From Manduca sexta (Eukaryota > Arthropoda > Insecta > Lepidoptera > Sphingidae): a stretch of DNA of 64,000 nt. The stretch lies in the NCBI RefSeq assembly GCF_014839805.1, contig NC_051137.1, forward strand, positions 9,413,170-9,477,169, read 5' to 3'. Below are positions 1-10,849 of this stretch, in pieces (position 1 is the first letter of the stretch; the number at the start of each line of letters is the position of its first letter). The position numbers and the translations under genes are program-made. The notes beneath the pieces were generated by a model that saw nothing but the letters and a program-made list of their open reading frames with translations, was not told the origin of the DNA and made no database searches.

Positions 1-640
1 TAGATCATCACTCCACCTTGCTTGAAGGCGTCCTACAAATACGTTTGCCGAGTCGTGGTCTCCACTCAAGAACTCGTTTACCCCATCAGTTATCGGTTCT
101 TCGACAGATATGCCCTGCCCACTGCTACTTTAGTTTGCTAATCTTGTCTGCTATGTCGGTGACATTGGTTCTCTGACGGATGACTTCGTTATGAAGTTTA
201 TCCTTCAGAGAAACTCCAAGCATAGCACGTTCCATAGCTCGCTGAGCGACCCTGGACTGGTGGACCAGCCACTTTGAGCATTCACGTTTCGGTACCGTAG
301 TTTATGACAGGTAGGACGTATTGGGTGAAAACCTTAATTTTCAGACATTGCGGTAGAAACCACGAGAAAACCTGACGTAGTTTACCAAATGCGGCCCAGA
401 CAAGCTGGCCATTGACAACGATAAAACGGTCCTTGATCATAACTTTTGTCTTATCAAGATTCATTGTTAGACTTATTCGCTGTGAGGCTGATGCTAGGCT
501 GAACATAGCATCTGTTGCAGCTCTTCCAGTGTTTCTGCCATTATCACTATGTCGTCTGCGAATTGCAAGTGCAAGATGTAATCACCAGAGTTATGAACAA
601 ATCCTACAGTACGCTTTTGAACAGTTTTGGAGATATGCCA
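1..640 (-). mobile_element. Decayed RTE-type non-LTR retrotransposon, 3' part of the reverse transcriptase
   Basis: On the minus strand broken reading frames carry hallmarks of an RTE/BovB-like reverse transcriptase. In order they show a YADD-type box read as FADDIVIMAETLEELQQM (about 590-535), a stretch SLTMNLDKTKVM (about 470-430), YVLPVINYGTET (about 320-285) and a C-terminal WAGH...RVLEWRPR block (about 115-40). Stops and frameshifts separate these pieces, and the element runs off the left edge of the window. The order and spacing fit the end of RTE ORF2. It is clearly dead. Clade assignment rests on recognising these motifs by eye, so RTE is likely but not proven. Confidence 0.75.
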
Positions 641-2064
641 TCCCCCTGTCTCACGAATTAAATATCTTTGCTCTCAAAGAGTTCCATATCACTGTCACTA
701 TCGGCCATATTATTTACTAGTTTATCAGTGTAATCGTCTACGTCGTGTTAAATTATTAGATATTTATTCTCGTATTTGATTGCATGATCGCAAACCTATT
801 TCCATTCTTCAGCCCCGGTAATATTTACTTTTCAATGAATATTGTTTTTACTGTAATCTAATTCATATCCTCGTTTCTAGCGGCTACATAGCCCTTCAGT
901 CGAGACCACATATTTTAATTTGGATTAAAATTCGGTTGATCCGGAGGCAGTCACTACATAGTGTGCCCGTGTTCAGCAAGTAACTTGTCCACTGAAAATT
1001 CTGTTAACCTCTGTGTTTCAGTACCGAATTCGTTTAATATATTTTTCAAAGTTCTCCTTAAATTTCCAGTGGCATTTGCCAATCGTTCTTGTTGCTTTTT
1101 ACAATAATTATTTACATTTTAATCCTTATTTTTTTTAATCTGTCGGCTTAGGTTACAAAATATGTATAAACATTAAAGAAAATTTCGAGTGACTGACTTC
1201 GTAAAGGATTCCCTCGTTTTTTTATGGATGTCATCGTACTTTTGTAAGTTGGGATCTTTTATTTTGATTAAAATAAAGAGAACTATCACTGGCTATAGAA
1301 ATACTTTCCCAAAGATTTCACCAACAATCAATCAATGTGTAATGTTTATCGCTGTATAGCGATATAAAATACCTAAAATTTGCAGATTTATTTGTAAATT
1401 TAATGTTTATATATTTACATCGCAGTATGACTCGGCTACCCTTTACTGTATTACTTGGCTACGCAAATTTTCTCTCTTAACCGTAGATACCAACTATATA
1501 TAATTCATGGTATAAATAACATAAGTATTACCTATGTTTTTTGAGTTAAAACATGTACAAAAGTGTTATTAAAGCATAGAAGGGTATTGAATTGCAAAAA
1601 TAATTATGTCTAACTCCTTAACATGACTTATTTCTAAGAAATAAAACGGGCTAACTCCCAAGCCTAGCAACAGGATGCTAAATTTTAAGCTTTTATGTAT
1701 TAACACAATTCAAAAGACAAAATAAACATAGAAAATTAAAAAACAAGAATCACCATTGTTCAATAATATCACACACGAAGTAAAATTGTAGTTCTTCTTC
1801 ATATAGGAGTTATGATGCCATGCCGCGGGAGTTTGAGCTGCACATTTGTCCACAAAATGGCGCCAAATGAGGGAGTTAGCAAGTTTTACGCGAGTTATTT
1901 TCACATCCAAGGAGTTGTCAGATATTATTGAGGCTCAAAAAGTGACATTGTCGTGTGTTAGAGGCACTTGGTATGTTTTACGATTTTGTAGAGTTTTGCT
2001 CTCTCTATCTGATGGTATCAAAATCTCATTTTCGGTAAAAATGGAGTTAGCAGCTCAGAACTCT
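641..2064. other. Non-coding AT-rich stretch with one transposase relic
   Basis: No host gene is visible. Apart from the transposase relic at about 855-1005, the stretch holds an octamer CTAACTCC at 1610-1617 and 1651-1658 and its reverse complement at 1872-1879 and 2043-2050. These may be sub-terminal repeats of an old DNA element. The short open frames here carry no recognisable motif. Confidence 0.5.
855..1005 (-). pseudogene. Relic of a Tc1/IS630-superfamily (DDE) transposase C-terminus
   Basis: Reading the minus strand gives a degraded version of a motif common in insect DDE transposases. A VDKLLAEHGHT-like start is followed by LPP, then NFNPN in place of the usual LNPIE, then MWS and KGYVAARN. 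Internal stop codons show it is dead. Only about 50 codons can be aligned by eye, so this is a fragment. The family call (IS630/Tc1-like, DDE_3) is inferred from the LPP...NP...W...KGYVA pattern. Confidence 0.45.
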
Positions 2065-2072
2065 TAGCCGAC
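2065..2072 (+). repeat. Left target-site duplication of the P-like element
   Basis: TAGCCGAC here against AAGCCGAC at 9760-9767. The shared seven bases flank the inverted repeats directly, which defines the element ends. Confidence 0.7.
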
Positions 2073-2075
2073 GAT

Positions 2076-2181
2076 GTACACTTTACAATTATTATCAAAT
2101 GGTTACCTTTGGTCCTCTTTACGATGCTGAATTAAAAAGAAAATAAAATGTCAAATGTTCCAACTTGCCAACCTCAACAAT
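2076..2181 (+). repeat. Left terminal inverted repeat of the P-like element
   Basis: It begins GTACACTTTA and is matched by the reverse complement of 9652-9757 over its whole length with only a few substitutions and a small gap near the outer end. A TIR this long is much longer than the 31 bp of the Drosophila P element but still consistent with P-like elements. Confidence 0.85.
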
Positions 2182-5100
2182 AGTCCATTGAAAAGTTACA
2201 TTTGGGGTTTCGTTTTTTAGAGGACGCAATTTTATTTTTTTGAAGTGTAGGGGGGGTCAGTCTAAAGCTAAAATCAAGTTTGTGGGGTCGACACCCTTGT
2301 CCCACGGCCGCCATCTTGGAAATAGGGGTTGAAATGGTTTTTACGATGTATCTCTTAAACTATTTATCTGACAAAAAAAAATTATAAACATTTTTTGTTG
2401 CAAATTAAATTCTCTACAACTTTGGTCTAGTAACTTTTGTCGTAGAACTATAAATAAAAAAGTTATAAGCGAAATTGTTAAGAAACTCAATGTTAAGCAA
2501 TGTCCATTGCAACGCCATCAGAACGTGTGTTTATAAGGTTCATAATACTTTTTTTGTACTCTCATTAATACCCAAATACACAAGGGACCATTAGGGAACA
2601 AAAGAACATCTGCCTGCTATTATTATTATTATTTCTAACCTCTCTTATTGTAAGAATAGCTGATAATATTGTGTTGAAGTTCTTCAGAACAATGACAAGC
2701 ATAGAAGTAACACTATGACAATGATAAAAGAAGTATAGAGGATGGGTAATATGGTCACGTGACATGCGGCACATTTCATGAACAAAATGGTGCCGACTCC
2801 GCCCCTTACAATAGTGATATGCTAGTACCGAAAATTTTGTATCGACATCGAAGAATTAAGAGAGAAAAACAAGCCCCAAAAAGATCAAATACGAAAGGGG
2901 TTAGGAACTACCATAATATAAATATAACAAATCATAATGTAAACAAACAAACTGAAACTGATTTATAAGTAACAATTGTTAAACAAAGCAGTACCTGTTG
3001 TGACAAACATCCAGTTGTGTTTGATCTATATTTGTATGTTGCACTATTCCTTGCTAAAAATTTAAGTTACAGATTAAGATATTTATTTAATACATGATAA
3101 ATGGAATAAGATAGCGTAGCCAGCAATTATTTGGTTGGTTTTATTTTATTTTATTATTATGCTCTTTGATCGAGAAACATAACTATGGTTCAGCAAACTA
3201 AAATCAATGACCGTAAAAATGGTGGTTAAGATAATCAATTATAATAATTATTTGCAATAACAACAATATGATTATGTATCTATTTCCGTGCATGCAAAGG
3301 TTGCTCGAAACATAAGACCGCCAATTGTAAAAATATATCTTACATTTCATCTTTATGTTGTTTCTTTTATGTTTATCTATTCTTTTATGTAACAATTCTA
3401 ATTTTATTCATAGCAATATATTAAAGTAATATTACTATTAGGTGAAGTATAATAATCATTACTATTTTACTTATCGGGAATATTGTTGGAAAACAGTTAT
3501 CTTTACTCGCGTTAATTAAACGTGTGGTTTATGCATATCTTCTCAAAATGTAAAGAAATATGTATTTGGTGTAGGATTCCAATCACGTCGCTCAATATTC
3601 TCAATTCATTTTGCCTTGGTTTTTAAATTTTTTGGTTATCTTAAAAAATATTCTAATTTCACTTAGTTTATCCTTCTGAATAATACAATATTGATGTGTG
3701 CTCTAACATTCTTTCAAAGACAAAAACCGTAACTGATAAACGGGCGTCTGTTAAAATATCGATATCAATAATTTCTAAACAAATCCACCCACCCATCCCT
3801 AAGCTCGTGTGTAAACAAACATAATGATTTTAATGTGTATAAATCACGCCTAAAAGGGTCCAAAGCTTAACAAACCAGATCCACATATCATTTTAATTGA
3901 TAAAAACACATCCAAAAAGTAATTATACAAAGATATTTGCTAATTTTCGGTAAAAACAGTTACTAACCTATGAAAATATATTTCGGGGTCTTTCTTGCGT
4001 GAATTCGATTTGCATCCTTTCACACAACACTGAGTCATTTTCGAAACTTAACAAATACACTAATAAACACACTGAACAATTGAGAATATGATTATATTAC
4101 TTTAAATTCAATATTTATGAAGATTTGTTTACATCGTCTGACACTACATGTACTTGCCGACTGGCCAGCATAAAATGGCGTTTCTGCCGCAAGGCGGTCC
4201 CAGTGTGTTGAAGTAAACGAAATAGTGCCATATGCGAAGAAAGCAATTATTTTTGTCTTTTTTGTTGCGTTCCAAATAAGCTTTGAGTAAAAGAGATAGA
4301 CATATATATTGACAATTCTGCGTCGATTTCCCTAACATAAATATAACTTATTCATATAGCTAACTTTTGAGGCCTGTCCTCTTTATATTTAGTCATTGCA
4401 CTATGACATTTGAGTGTAGTCTGTCTTTGACAAGACAAGAAATTTAATTGTGTTGCGATTCCTTCTGACATCTTATCGATATCGATAGATGCTTTGTCTA
4501 TCGGCTATGGTAAATTCACAGACCTGCTTAAATAAACACTTTTCGGTCAGTCAACTACAAACCGTTGCAAATTGCTATTTTAGATAAAGTTTAAAAAAAA
4601 AAAGATATCAAAACCCTAATTTGGTATTCAAGTACTAAATGAGGTCTGGGTATGTAAAAGCACTCGTTAAGAAGCTGTTAAATTACAAAAAACTACAGAA
4701 CTATCGGCTTTCTTCGAACTAAATTTTGTCCAATTTTCATTTGCTATTTACAGCAGTTTCCATGCTTTCCGAAATGACATTCACACAAAAATGGTTTAGC
4801 ATTTAGATTATTACATTAAGAAAATGATAGAAATTTCGGAAGGAATGGAAACCGCTGTAAGTAGTAAACAAAGATCGGCCGGAATTTCGTCTAGGAGAAA
4901 GCCAGTACGCCTTCTGTTCTTTTCTGACTTTCTTAGGGATTAAAATAGATACCCAAGAGGTGTGGTTTGACAGAATCTATTAAAATGGGACAGTAAAATT
5001 AAAACACAGCGGTATCATTCATGTCACATATATTTGATAACTTATTTCAAATAAATTTTAAACACTTTATTACTGCCCCTTAAAAATTACAGTTTTATTT

Positions 5101-5204
5101 AAAAATGTCCAATTTTTTACTGCAGGAGCAGAAATATTTTTTGTTATGTAATACGAATTTTTAAAAATTCTTTTCTGATCAATTTTATTAACAATGTTCT
5201 GTGA
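2182..5204. other. Non-coding interior of the P-like element
   Basis: No gene is visible. It contains an (ATT)n run near 2620, a 28-nt stretch (2684-2711) that recurs inverted at 10,896-10,923, and an imperfect foldback at about 4695-4925. It may include other old insertions that I cannot delimit. Confidence 0.5.
4695..4925. repeat. Imperfect inverted repeat (foldback) inside the P-like element
   Basis: Arms of about 75 nt at roughly 4695-4770 and 4835-4925 are imperfect inverted copies. Matched blocks include GGCTTTCT, TTACAGC.GTTTCCAT and TTCCGAAAT. The spacer is about 65 nt. It resembles a MITE, but I see no clear target duplication. Confidence 0.5.
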
Positions 5205-6972
5205 TCATCTAGGAAATAATTTTCTAATGAATTCAATTAAATTATTAAAAATTGAAGTAGGTAGTAACATTCCTGAAAGTTTATTAATCATCGTTAGAAA
5301 ATATTTCGGTTGTCCAACGCATTTGGAACCTACGCGAGTTTGGTATTCCCGCAATATTTTTTCTGCCGTTGAACACACTTTAGTCACTCCATCAGAGGGT
5401 TGAATTAAACCTCCTTTATTTTTGTGAGAAACCAAGGAGAAAGTGTTTTTATTTGGTGTACTTTCTAACGTGCTCTGGATACATGTTTCGCAATGTAATT
5501 GTTTTTTTAATTTCCTTACAACAAAACCTGCTATATACTCGACAACATGATGAGCATACTCGGTCAGTGTTGGGAAAATGTAATCGTGATCGTCTAAATT
5601 CTCCAGATTCATCGTTATATCATCAGGGCTTTCGACGAGTCTGCAGTTTCCAGTCGTTGAATTTATTGCAGAAGCATTGAGAATTGTAATTTTTTCTAAT
5701 GGCAAACAATTTCCAGTAGCACTATCTTTAAATTGGGCATGCACTAATAATCTTTTATAAGCCGCGCGAAACATACGTGCTGATGGATTGTTATTAAAGC
5801 CGCATTTTGCTCTAATAGATCCGAAAAATAATTCAAGGTGATCTTGGCTTAGTTTGTAAGTACATATGTAATTCAGTGTGCTGTTTTCCTGGGCAATCAA
5901 TGTGTTATATAATGCAATAAGTGATTTCATGCAAACAATAAAACCACGAAAACCATTTGATCTATTTGAATCAATTACTAATGTACCGTCAAGGAATTTC
6001 AAATGTTTAATGTATACTTCAACGTTTTCAAAAAAGTTCTTTGTTTCCTCCACGTTCAATTTGGCTAGCGCCCATTTCCGTCCTTTGGCTCTCATGTTTC
6101 TACTGTTCATTACGTCAAGCAGATTATTAAATATTCTTATCAACTGGATGGTGCCATCACAACCCAAAAATTCAGGGATCCCAATGTCCCTACAAAATTC
6201 TAGTGCATCTGCAACACTTGCACTTAAAAGTTGCGTCGCTAAGCGTACCTTCATTTTTTGTTTTACATATTCGATATGGTCTTTTTTTATTTTTGTGCCT
6301 AAATGCCTTCGTTGTTTTCAATTTTATGTAATAGTTCAATATAAAACCAAGATATTTTATTGCCTTGATGATCTATGAGGACATTTTGTCACCGAATGTG
6401 TTACGTATTAACTTTATGTTATGGCATGGATCAGGCCACAAATATATTTTGTGATCATTTTGAATGAAAAAATAATTTAATAAATCACATCCCAAATGAC
6501 TCGACATAGCTTTGTTGGTAGCAGCGCCGTCGAAAGTAAGAGTTACAATATTAGCTCCAGTTTCAGCCAATAATGATACACATTGCAGTACTAGAATTGC
6601 TTTCTGTTGGGCGGTAATAGAATTTATCAAAAAAATACCCAACAGGGATTTTCCATGTGTCGTTAATGGCTGTTATAATAAACACTAAGGCTTCTTTCGC
6701 TAATGGTATGTCATGGGAATCAAGATCACAGCCGATATTAACAAAGCCAAAATAATTAGTTCCATCCCACTCAACCAATTTTCGCAAAGCCATTTCATCT
6801 AGTGACAATGCACAATATAAAGGTTTCCCATTTTTTAATTTTACTCTTTCCCTGATTGCATCAACGGCTTCGACTGTAAATCCTGGATTGCAGTCGATGG
6901 TCTGATACCATTTTCTGATACCAAGTTTTTGGATGAAGTAAAATATCCTTTAACTCGCTGCGCAAGAAAGTA

Positions 6973-8278
6973 CCTAGTCTTGCCATAAATATTGTAATAA
7001 AGAAAAAAGAAAATTGTTAACTGCAAATAACATTTATTACTTTTACAGTGTGTCAGTTTAATACATAAATATAAAACAATTAAAAAATATAAAAAGCTTA
7101 TTCGAAGTGGTCTCCATTGGCTGCAATACAGTCCTTTAAACGATGAGGCCAGTTATCAATAGAAGCACGCACTCTTTCCATGGGAAAATTCTTCACTGCC
7201 AATCGTATAGATTGTTTTAGGGACTCAAATTATCATGGCGTTTAGAGCAAGCTGTACTCTCTAAAACTGACCACAAATCATAATCCAGCGGATTAAGATC
7301 GGGACTAGACGACGGCCAGTCTTCAGCTCTGATGAAGTCCGAAACGTTCGATTCCAACCAAGACTGCGTGGACCGAGCTTTATGACCCGGCGCCGAGTCT
7401 TGCTGGAAGGACCATACTTGGTTATTGAACATGGTGATGTTAAGGGGCTTAACTACCTTCTCAAGAATGGTATCTTGATACACTTGTGCCGATGTTTTGA
7501 TACCTTTTTCACAAAAATATGGCTCAGTCACTCCTTCATAGCTAACACCCCACCAAACCATCACTGAAGTCGGATAATGTCCACGTTGCACTCTGTCGAC
7601 TAATTGGGAAGCTTCCTTAGAGCTTTGAGCATAAATACGGTCATTTTGTTTGTTAAAATGTTGCTCAATTGTAAAAATTTTCTCATCCGTAAACAAAATT
7701 TTTCTGTGACCTCCCTTTGCGTACCGCTTCAGTAGTTGTTTCGATTTTACCACCCTATTCTTCTTTAAATTATCAGTTAAGAAATGGCCAGTGCGTCTCT
7801 TATAGGCTGCAAGTCCTAAGTCATCTTTTAAAATACGCGACATGGTTCTAGGTGCTATCTTCATTTCCCGAGATAAAATCTTTTGCTTTCGGACAGGATT
7901 TCTTCGAATTCTTTCCCTTACTGCTTTGACCACCTTTTTCGTACGAACACTACGTGGACGGCCAGATCTTTTCTGTCACAAACAGAGGAGGTCTCATTGT
8001 ACCTATTAATAGCCCGGTACACAAACATTTTACTAATACCAAGTGTATGGAGAGTTTTAAAAATTGCATTTGGCTCCATACCTACTTTGTGTAATGCTAT
8101 CACAGCGATTCGGTTCTCTTTATCACCCCACACCATTTTAATATCGCAAAATATTTTACAATGTATTGGCGCCAAAATGAGAAAACACAATGAACAATCG
8201 TATAAAAATGACAGATTCGAAATTCAAATGTAATATTTTTTTATAATTAAGTGTAACAGTATTTATGGCCAGACTAAG
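6973..8278 (-). mobile_element. maT (DD37D) mariner, complete 1.3 kb copy
   Basis: The ends CCTAGTCTTGCCATAAATAT (6973 inward) and, on the other strand, CTTAGTCTGGCCATAAATAC (8278 inward) are matching terminal inverted repeats, about 17 of 20 identical. TA dinucleotides flank both sides (6971-6972 and 8279-8280), as expected for Tc1/mariner insertion. The size of about 1.3 kb is typical. It sits inside, and in the same orientation as, the P-like transposase gene, so it arrived after that element. Confidence 0.85.
7098..8136 (-). pseudogene. maT-type mariner transposase, near full length with two frameshifts
   Basis: Starts at an ATG at 8136 (MVWGDKENRIAV) and ends HFE at 7098; about 346 codons, the usual mariner length. 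A helix-turn-helix N-terminus is followed by the catalytic triad: D in LFTDEKIF, D in QQDSAPGH and D in NPLDYDLW. The last two are 37 residues apart, which places it in the DD37D/maT group. Two single-base losses, near 7972 (after CDRK) and near 7226 (after HDNL), break the frame. The rest is well preserved, suggesting fairly recent inactivation. It encoded the cut-and-paste transposase of its own element. Confidence 0.85.
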
Positions 8279-9507
8279 TATAGGCACGTGGTGATAAGTA
8301 ATTCAACGTTACCGCAAATTTTTTCATTTCTAAGCTGAATTCTCGCGTATTGTCCCCCATTTGTTTTGTCAAATATCTTTTTATTATCGGGTTATCCATC
8401 ACAGATTCCAATAACAGCAAATTTTTTGCTTCTATTCTCTCATTTTTAAGTAAATCCATTAAGCGGGTATGCAAATTAATATTTTTTTTCTTTAAACGTC
8501 TGGTTTTTTGTCGTAAAGAATTTATCTTTAACAATCGTTGTCTAGCAATTTTCTGAAGCCTTTTATTATCTTTTTCTAATTTAAATACCCGAGATATTAA
8601 ATCAGTTTGCTGTTGCACTGGTGACATACTGATTGAACTGGATGGCGATACAGCATTGAAGCTAGTAGAGGTCGTCGATATAACATTCTGAAACAAAATA
8701 GCATGGGAATCAGAGACAAGCAAACTACCACACTACCCTAATTAATATAAATAAATATCAACTTTATCTTCTGTAAGGCGTAAAATATATTAACAGTGAT
8801 TGAGAGAAAAAATTAATTTGCTAGCATACAAATGTAATAGGTGCGCATTCATTTCATGTATGATTACGTATGCAATATATTATAATATTACCATCTCTGA
8901 ACGTAGATGTAATGAGGGGACAGCATTAGGTTTTAGTCTGCGCCATTTATGATCAATGGTTATAAAATAGTCTTTTTCGAAATGTTTGGAACAAACACGG
9001 TCCTGTTTTTTCCAATTCCTATTGGGACGAGCTATGGCAATGATCCACTTTTGCCTCATAGTATCATCTGTGGGGAATCTGCAATGAAACACATTGTATG
9101 AAACAAACTATGAAAATCAGATAGTTTCCTCGCCCCAGCCTTCGGGTATGGTTCCCGAATGGCTTTTACCACTACACCACCGTACATTGAATTTATGCAA
9201 AATAATAAACTACAATATACTAACATCTATGTTATCAATAGAATATGTAGTACAACACTATTGAATTCGACAACGTAAATTGGTAAAAATGAAAAATACT
9301 TAATAATGACTGTATCGAATGGCCAACAGCAGATTATAATATGACTACAGCATAATAAAGTATAATTAATAACACTTTTTGCACTTATGTAGAGGGTTTA
9401 AGCAAATATATTGGGTTTTTGTTTACTCACCGATGGAAGCTGATGATTTCAGTTTCATTTTCTTTACGAGAAGAATGAGATTTACATCCCACAATAACGC
9501 AGGCCAT
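8274..9507 (-). CDS. Truncated THAP-coiled-coil ORF left by the mariner insertion (225 aa)
   Basis: Joining 9431-9507, 8892-9078 and 8274-8687 keeps an open frame of 225 codons. It encodes an intact THAP DNA-binding domain (all signature residues present, about residues 1-88) followed by a Lys/Arg/Leu-rich coiled coil (about 115-165). The stop TAG comes from the inserted mariner terminus, just after SPRAY. In Drosophila, truncated P proteins that keep the DNA-binding and dimerisation parts (for example KP) repress transposition; a similar role here is inference only. The intact frame next to a badly decayed catalytic half may be chance. The gene may well be untranscribed. Confidence 0.4.
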
Positions 9508-9651
9508 TGCTTGTTCGTAGGGCTATATTTTATTTAAACAGCACTGTGTATTTATTAAAATTAACAACAAAAATATTACAAAACATGTAGCCACTTTTGA
9601 AAAGCACGCGCTGAAGTATAACGTAACTAAATTGTGTGGGTGCGTTTGTGA

Positions 9652-9757
9652 CATTGTTTTGAGGTTGGCAAGTTGGAACATTTGACATTTTATTTGCTTT
9701 TTAATTCGGCATCATAAAGAGGACCAAAGGTAACCATTTGATTATTTTAAAGTGTAC
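9652..9757 (-). repeat. Right terminal inverted repeat of the P-like element
   Basis: Inverted copy of 2076-2181. It ends next to the right target duplication at 9760-9767. Confidence 0.85.
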
Positions 9758-9835
9758 CCAAGCCGACCTTAGCAACATAATATTTGTCTCGTTCTTTTCA
9801 ACGGTTTTGGCCTATTTGAAAAAATAGGATAAGTA

Positions 9836-10849
9836 AGGCGCGTTGGGGTAAGATCGTAGGAGGTATAACATCGTATAAATCAAATAACTCGTAACTGTGT
9901 TATAATTTTTGTTTTCGGACAACACTACCTGCGACCCCATCTTGTACCCTACGTTCCACTAGTTCACATGATTGAATCCGTCAAGTAAATAATGTTTACG
10001 GTGCTAACAAACAGAATATCGATGTTTTGTCGTTCCCTGGCAGATCCGGATTAACCCCATGCAAGAATTTGCCTAATTTTAATTGAGTATTTACTGTTTT
10101 CAATTAATTTTCTAGGTATATACTATCATAAAGGAAATAAATCTTGTGACTTGTTTATTGAAATTTGTCGAAACACGTATATTCCCCGAGATCCGATCTT
10201 TACCCATACAATTATTTGTCGTTAAAGAACGGATAAAAATCGTTCGATCTAGCACTTGTAAAATATTGCAAGTTTTTATCAAAATTTATACACGAAAACG
10301 TCTGAACTCAGTAATTGTGTATTTTTTTTAGCTCAGATGAATGGTCGATTTGGTTAATTTATTGTTTATTTACACGTGTCTGTACTATTTCTTCGAATAC
10401 TTTTAAAAATATCGACAGTGTCACTTATGTGGGGTATGATCGTATGCCTAGAACTATTAAAAAAACAAAGTTCGCTTCTAAAAATATCTTACGAAATTTA
10501 TAATTTTTTTTGAATGTTTATAAATGAATATCTAGATCAGAATATGCTCTTTTTATGGATTTTTAGAATACCTGTATCATAGACGATTTTAGATAGTAGT
10601 CCGAACTATACCTGTGAAGGTCCTATCTTTCTCACACATTTCTAAAAGTATGGTACTTTTTAAAGCCCTATAAAATATTAACTGTTATATATCAGGTATT
10701 GAAAAAATATATACCATTTAGTATATTTAATAACATATAGCTAAGTTAATGATTCATTATGATAGCTCTTATAGAATTATTGTAAAAAAATAATTCGAGA
10801 AGACTGTTTAACACGTCGAAAAAGCGTCCGATTTTACCCCAACGCACCT
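9836..10849. mobile_element. Non-autonomous DNA transposon of about 1.0 kb with GGGGTAA-type TIRs
   Basis: The left end AGGCGCGTTGGGGTAAGATC (9836 on) and the reverse complement of the right end AGGTGCGTTGGGGTAAAATC (10,849 inward) differ at two of 20 bases. TA flanks both sides (9834-9835 and 10,850-10,851). Inside are further degenerate GATCTTACCC/GGGGTATGATC motifs but no transposase frame; the open frames at 10,146-10,503 look random. Superfamily not recognised. It lies 68 bp from the P-like element's target duplication. Confidence 0.65.

Larger units (their letters stand above)
5205..9507 (-). pseudogene. P-element-type transposase with THAP domain (THAP9-like), interrupted and frameshifted
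   Basis: Exons on the minus strand: 9431-9507 (starts MACVIVGC), 8892-9078 and 8281-8687, joining in frame with GT-AG introns. The first two encode a THAP zinc-binding domain: C-x4-C, FP, W, C-x2-H (VCSKHF) and AVP. The third gives a basic leucine-zipper-like coiled coil, ending in SPRAY just before the mariner. Below 6971 come the RNase H-like catalytic parts: LSLDEMALRK, LTFDGAATN, PDPCHNIKL and, in the long frame 5205-6254, LSQDHLELFFGSIR. These match the acidic catalytic positions of P transposase/THAP9. Single-base indels near 6905 and 6640 and several between 6375 and 6255, plus the mariner insertion, abolish a full-length product. Family call is confident; activity is excluded. Confidence 0.85.
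2073..9759 (-). mobile_element. P-element-like DNA transposon, full length with TIRs and target duplication, degenerate
   Basis: The ends at 2076-2181 and 9652-9757 are inverted copies of about 106 bp with few differences. Immediately outside lies AGCCGAC on both sides (2066-2072 and 9761-9767; 7 of 8 bases if the preceding base is counted), matching the 8-bp duplication usual for P elements. Inside, on the minus strand, is a THAP-domain transposase gene (5205-9507). About 3 kb of non-coding DNA (2190-5200) separates its end from the left TIR. A maT mariner (6973-8278) is inserted in the coding region. The element cannot move by itself. Confidence 0.85.

Noticed and set aside
7046..8259. First guess for mariner ends (CAGTGTGTC at 7046 and CTGTTACAC at 8259)
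   Set aside because: These inner ends barely match each other. The outer pair at 6973 and 8278 matches over about 20 nt and has TA flanks.
9131..9190. tRNA-like or SINE-promoter-like sequence (GGTGTAGTGGTAAAAGCC on the minus strand) in the THAP gene intron
   Set aside because: Only an A-box-like block is visible; no cloverleaf or clear B box could be drawn.
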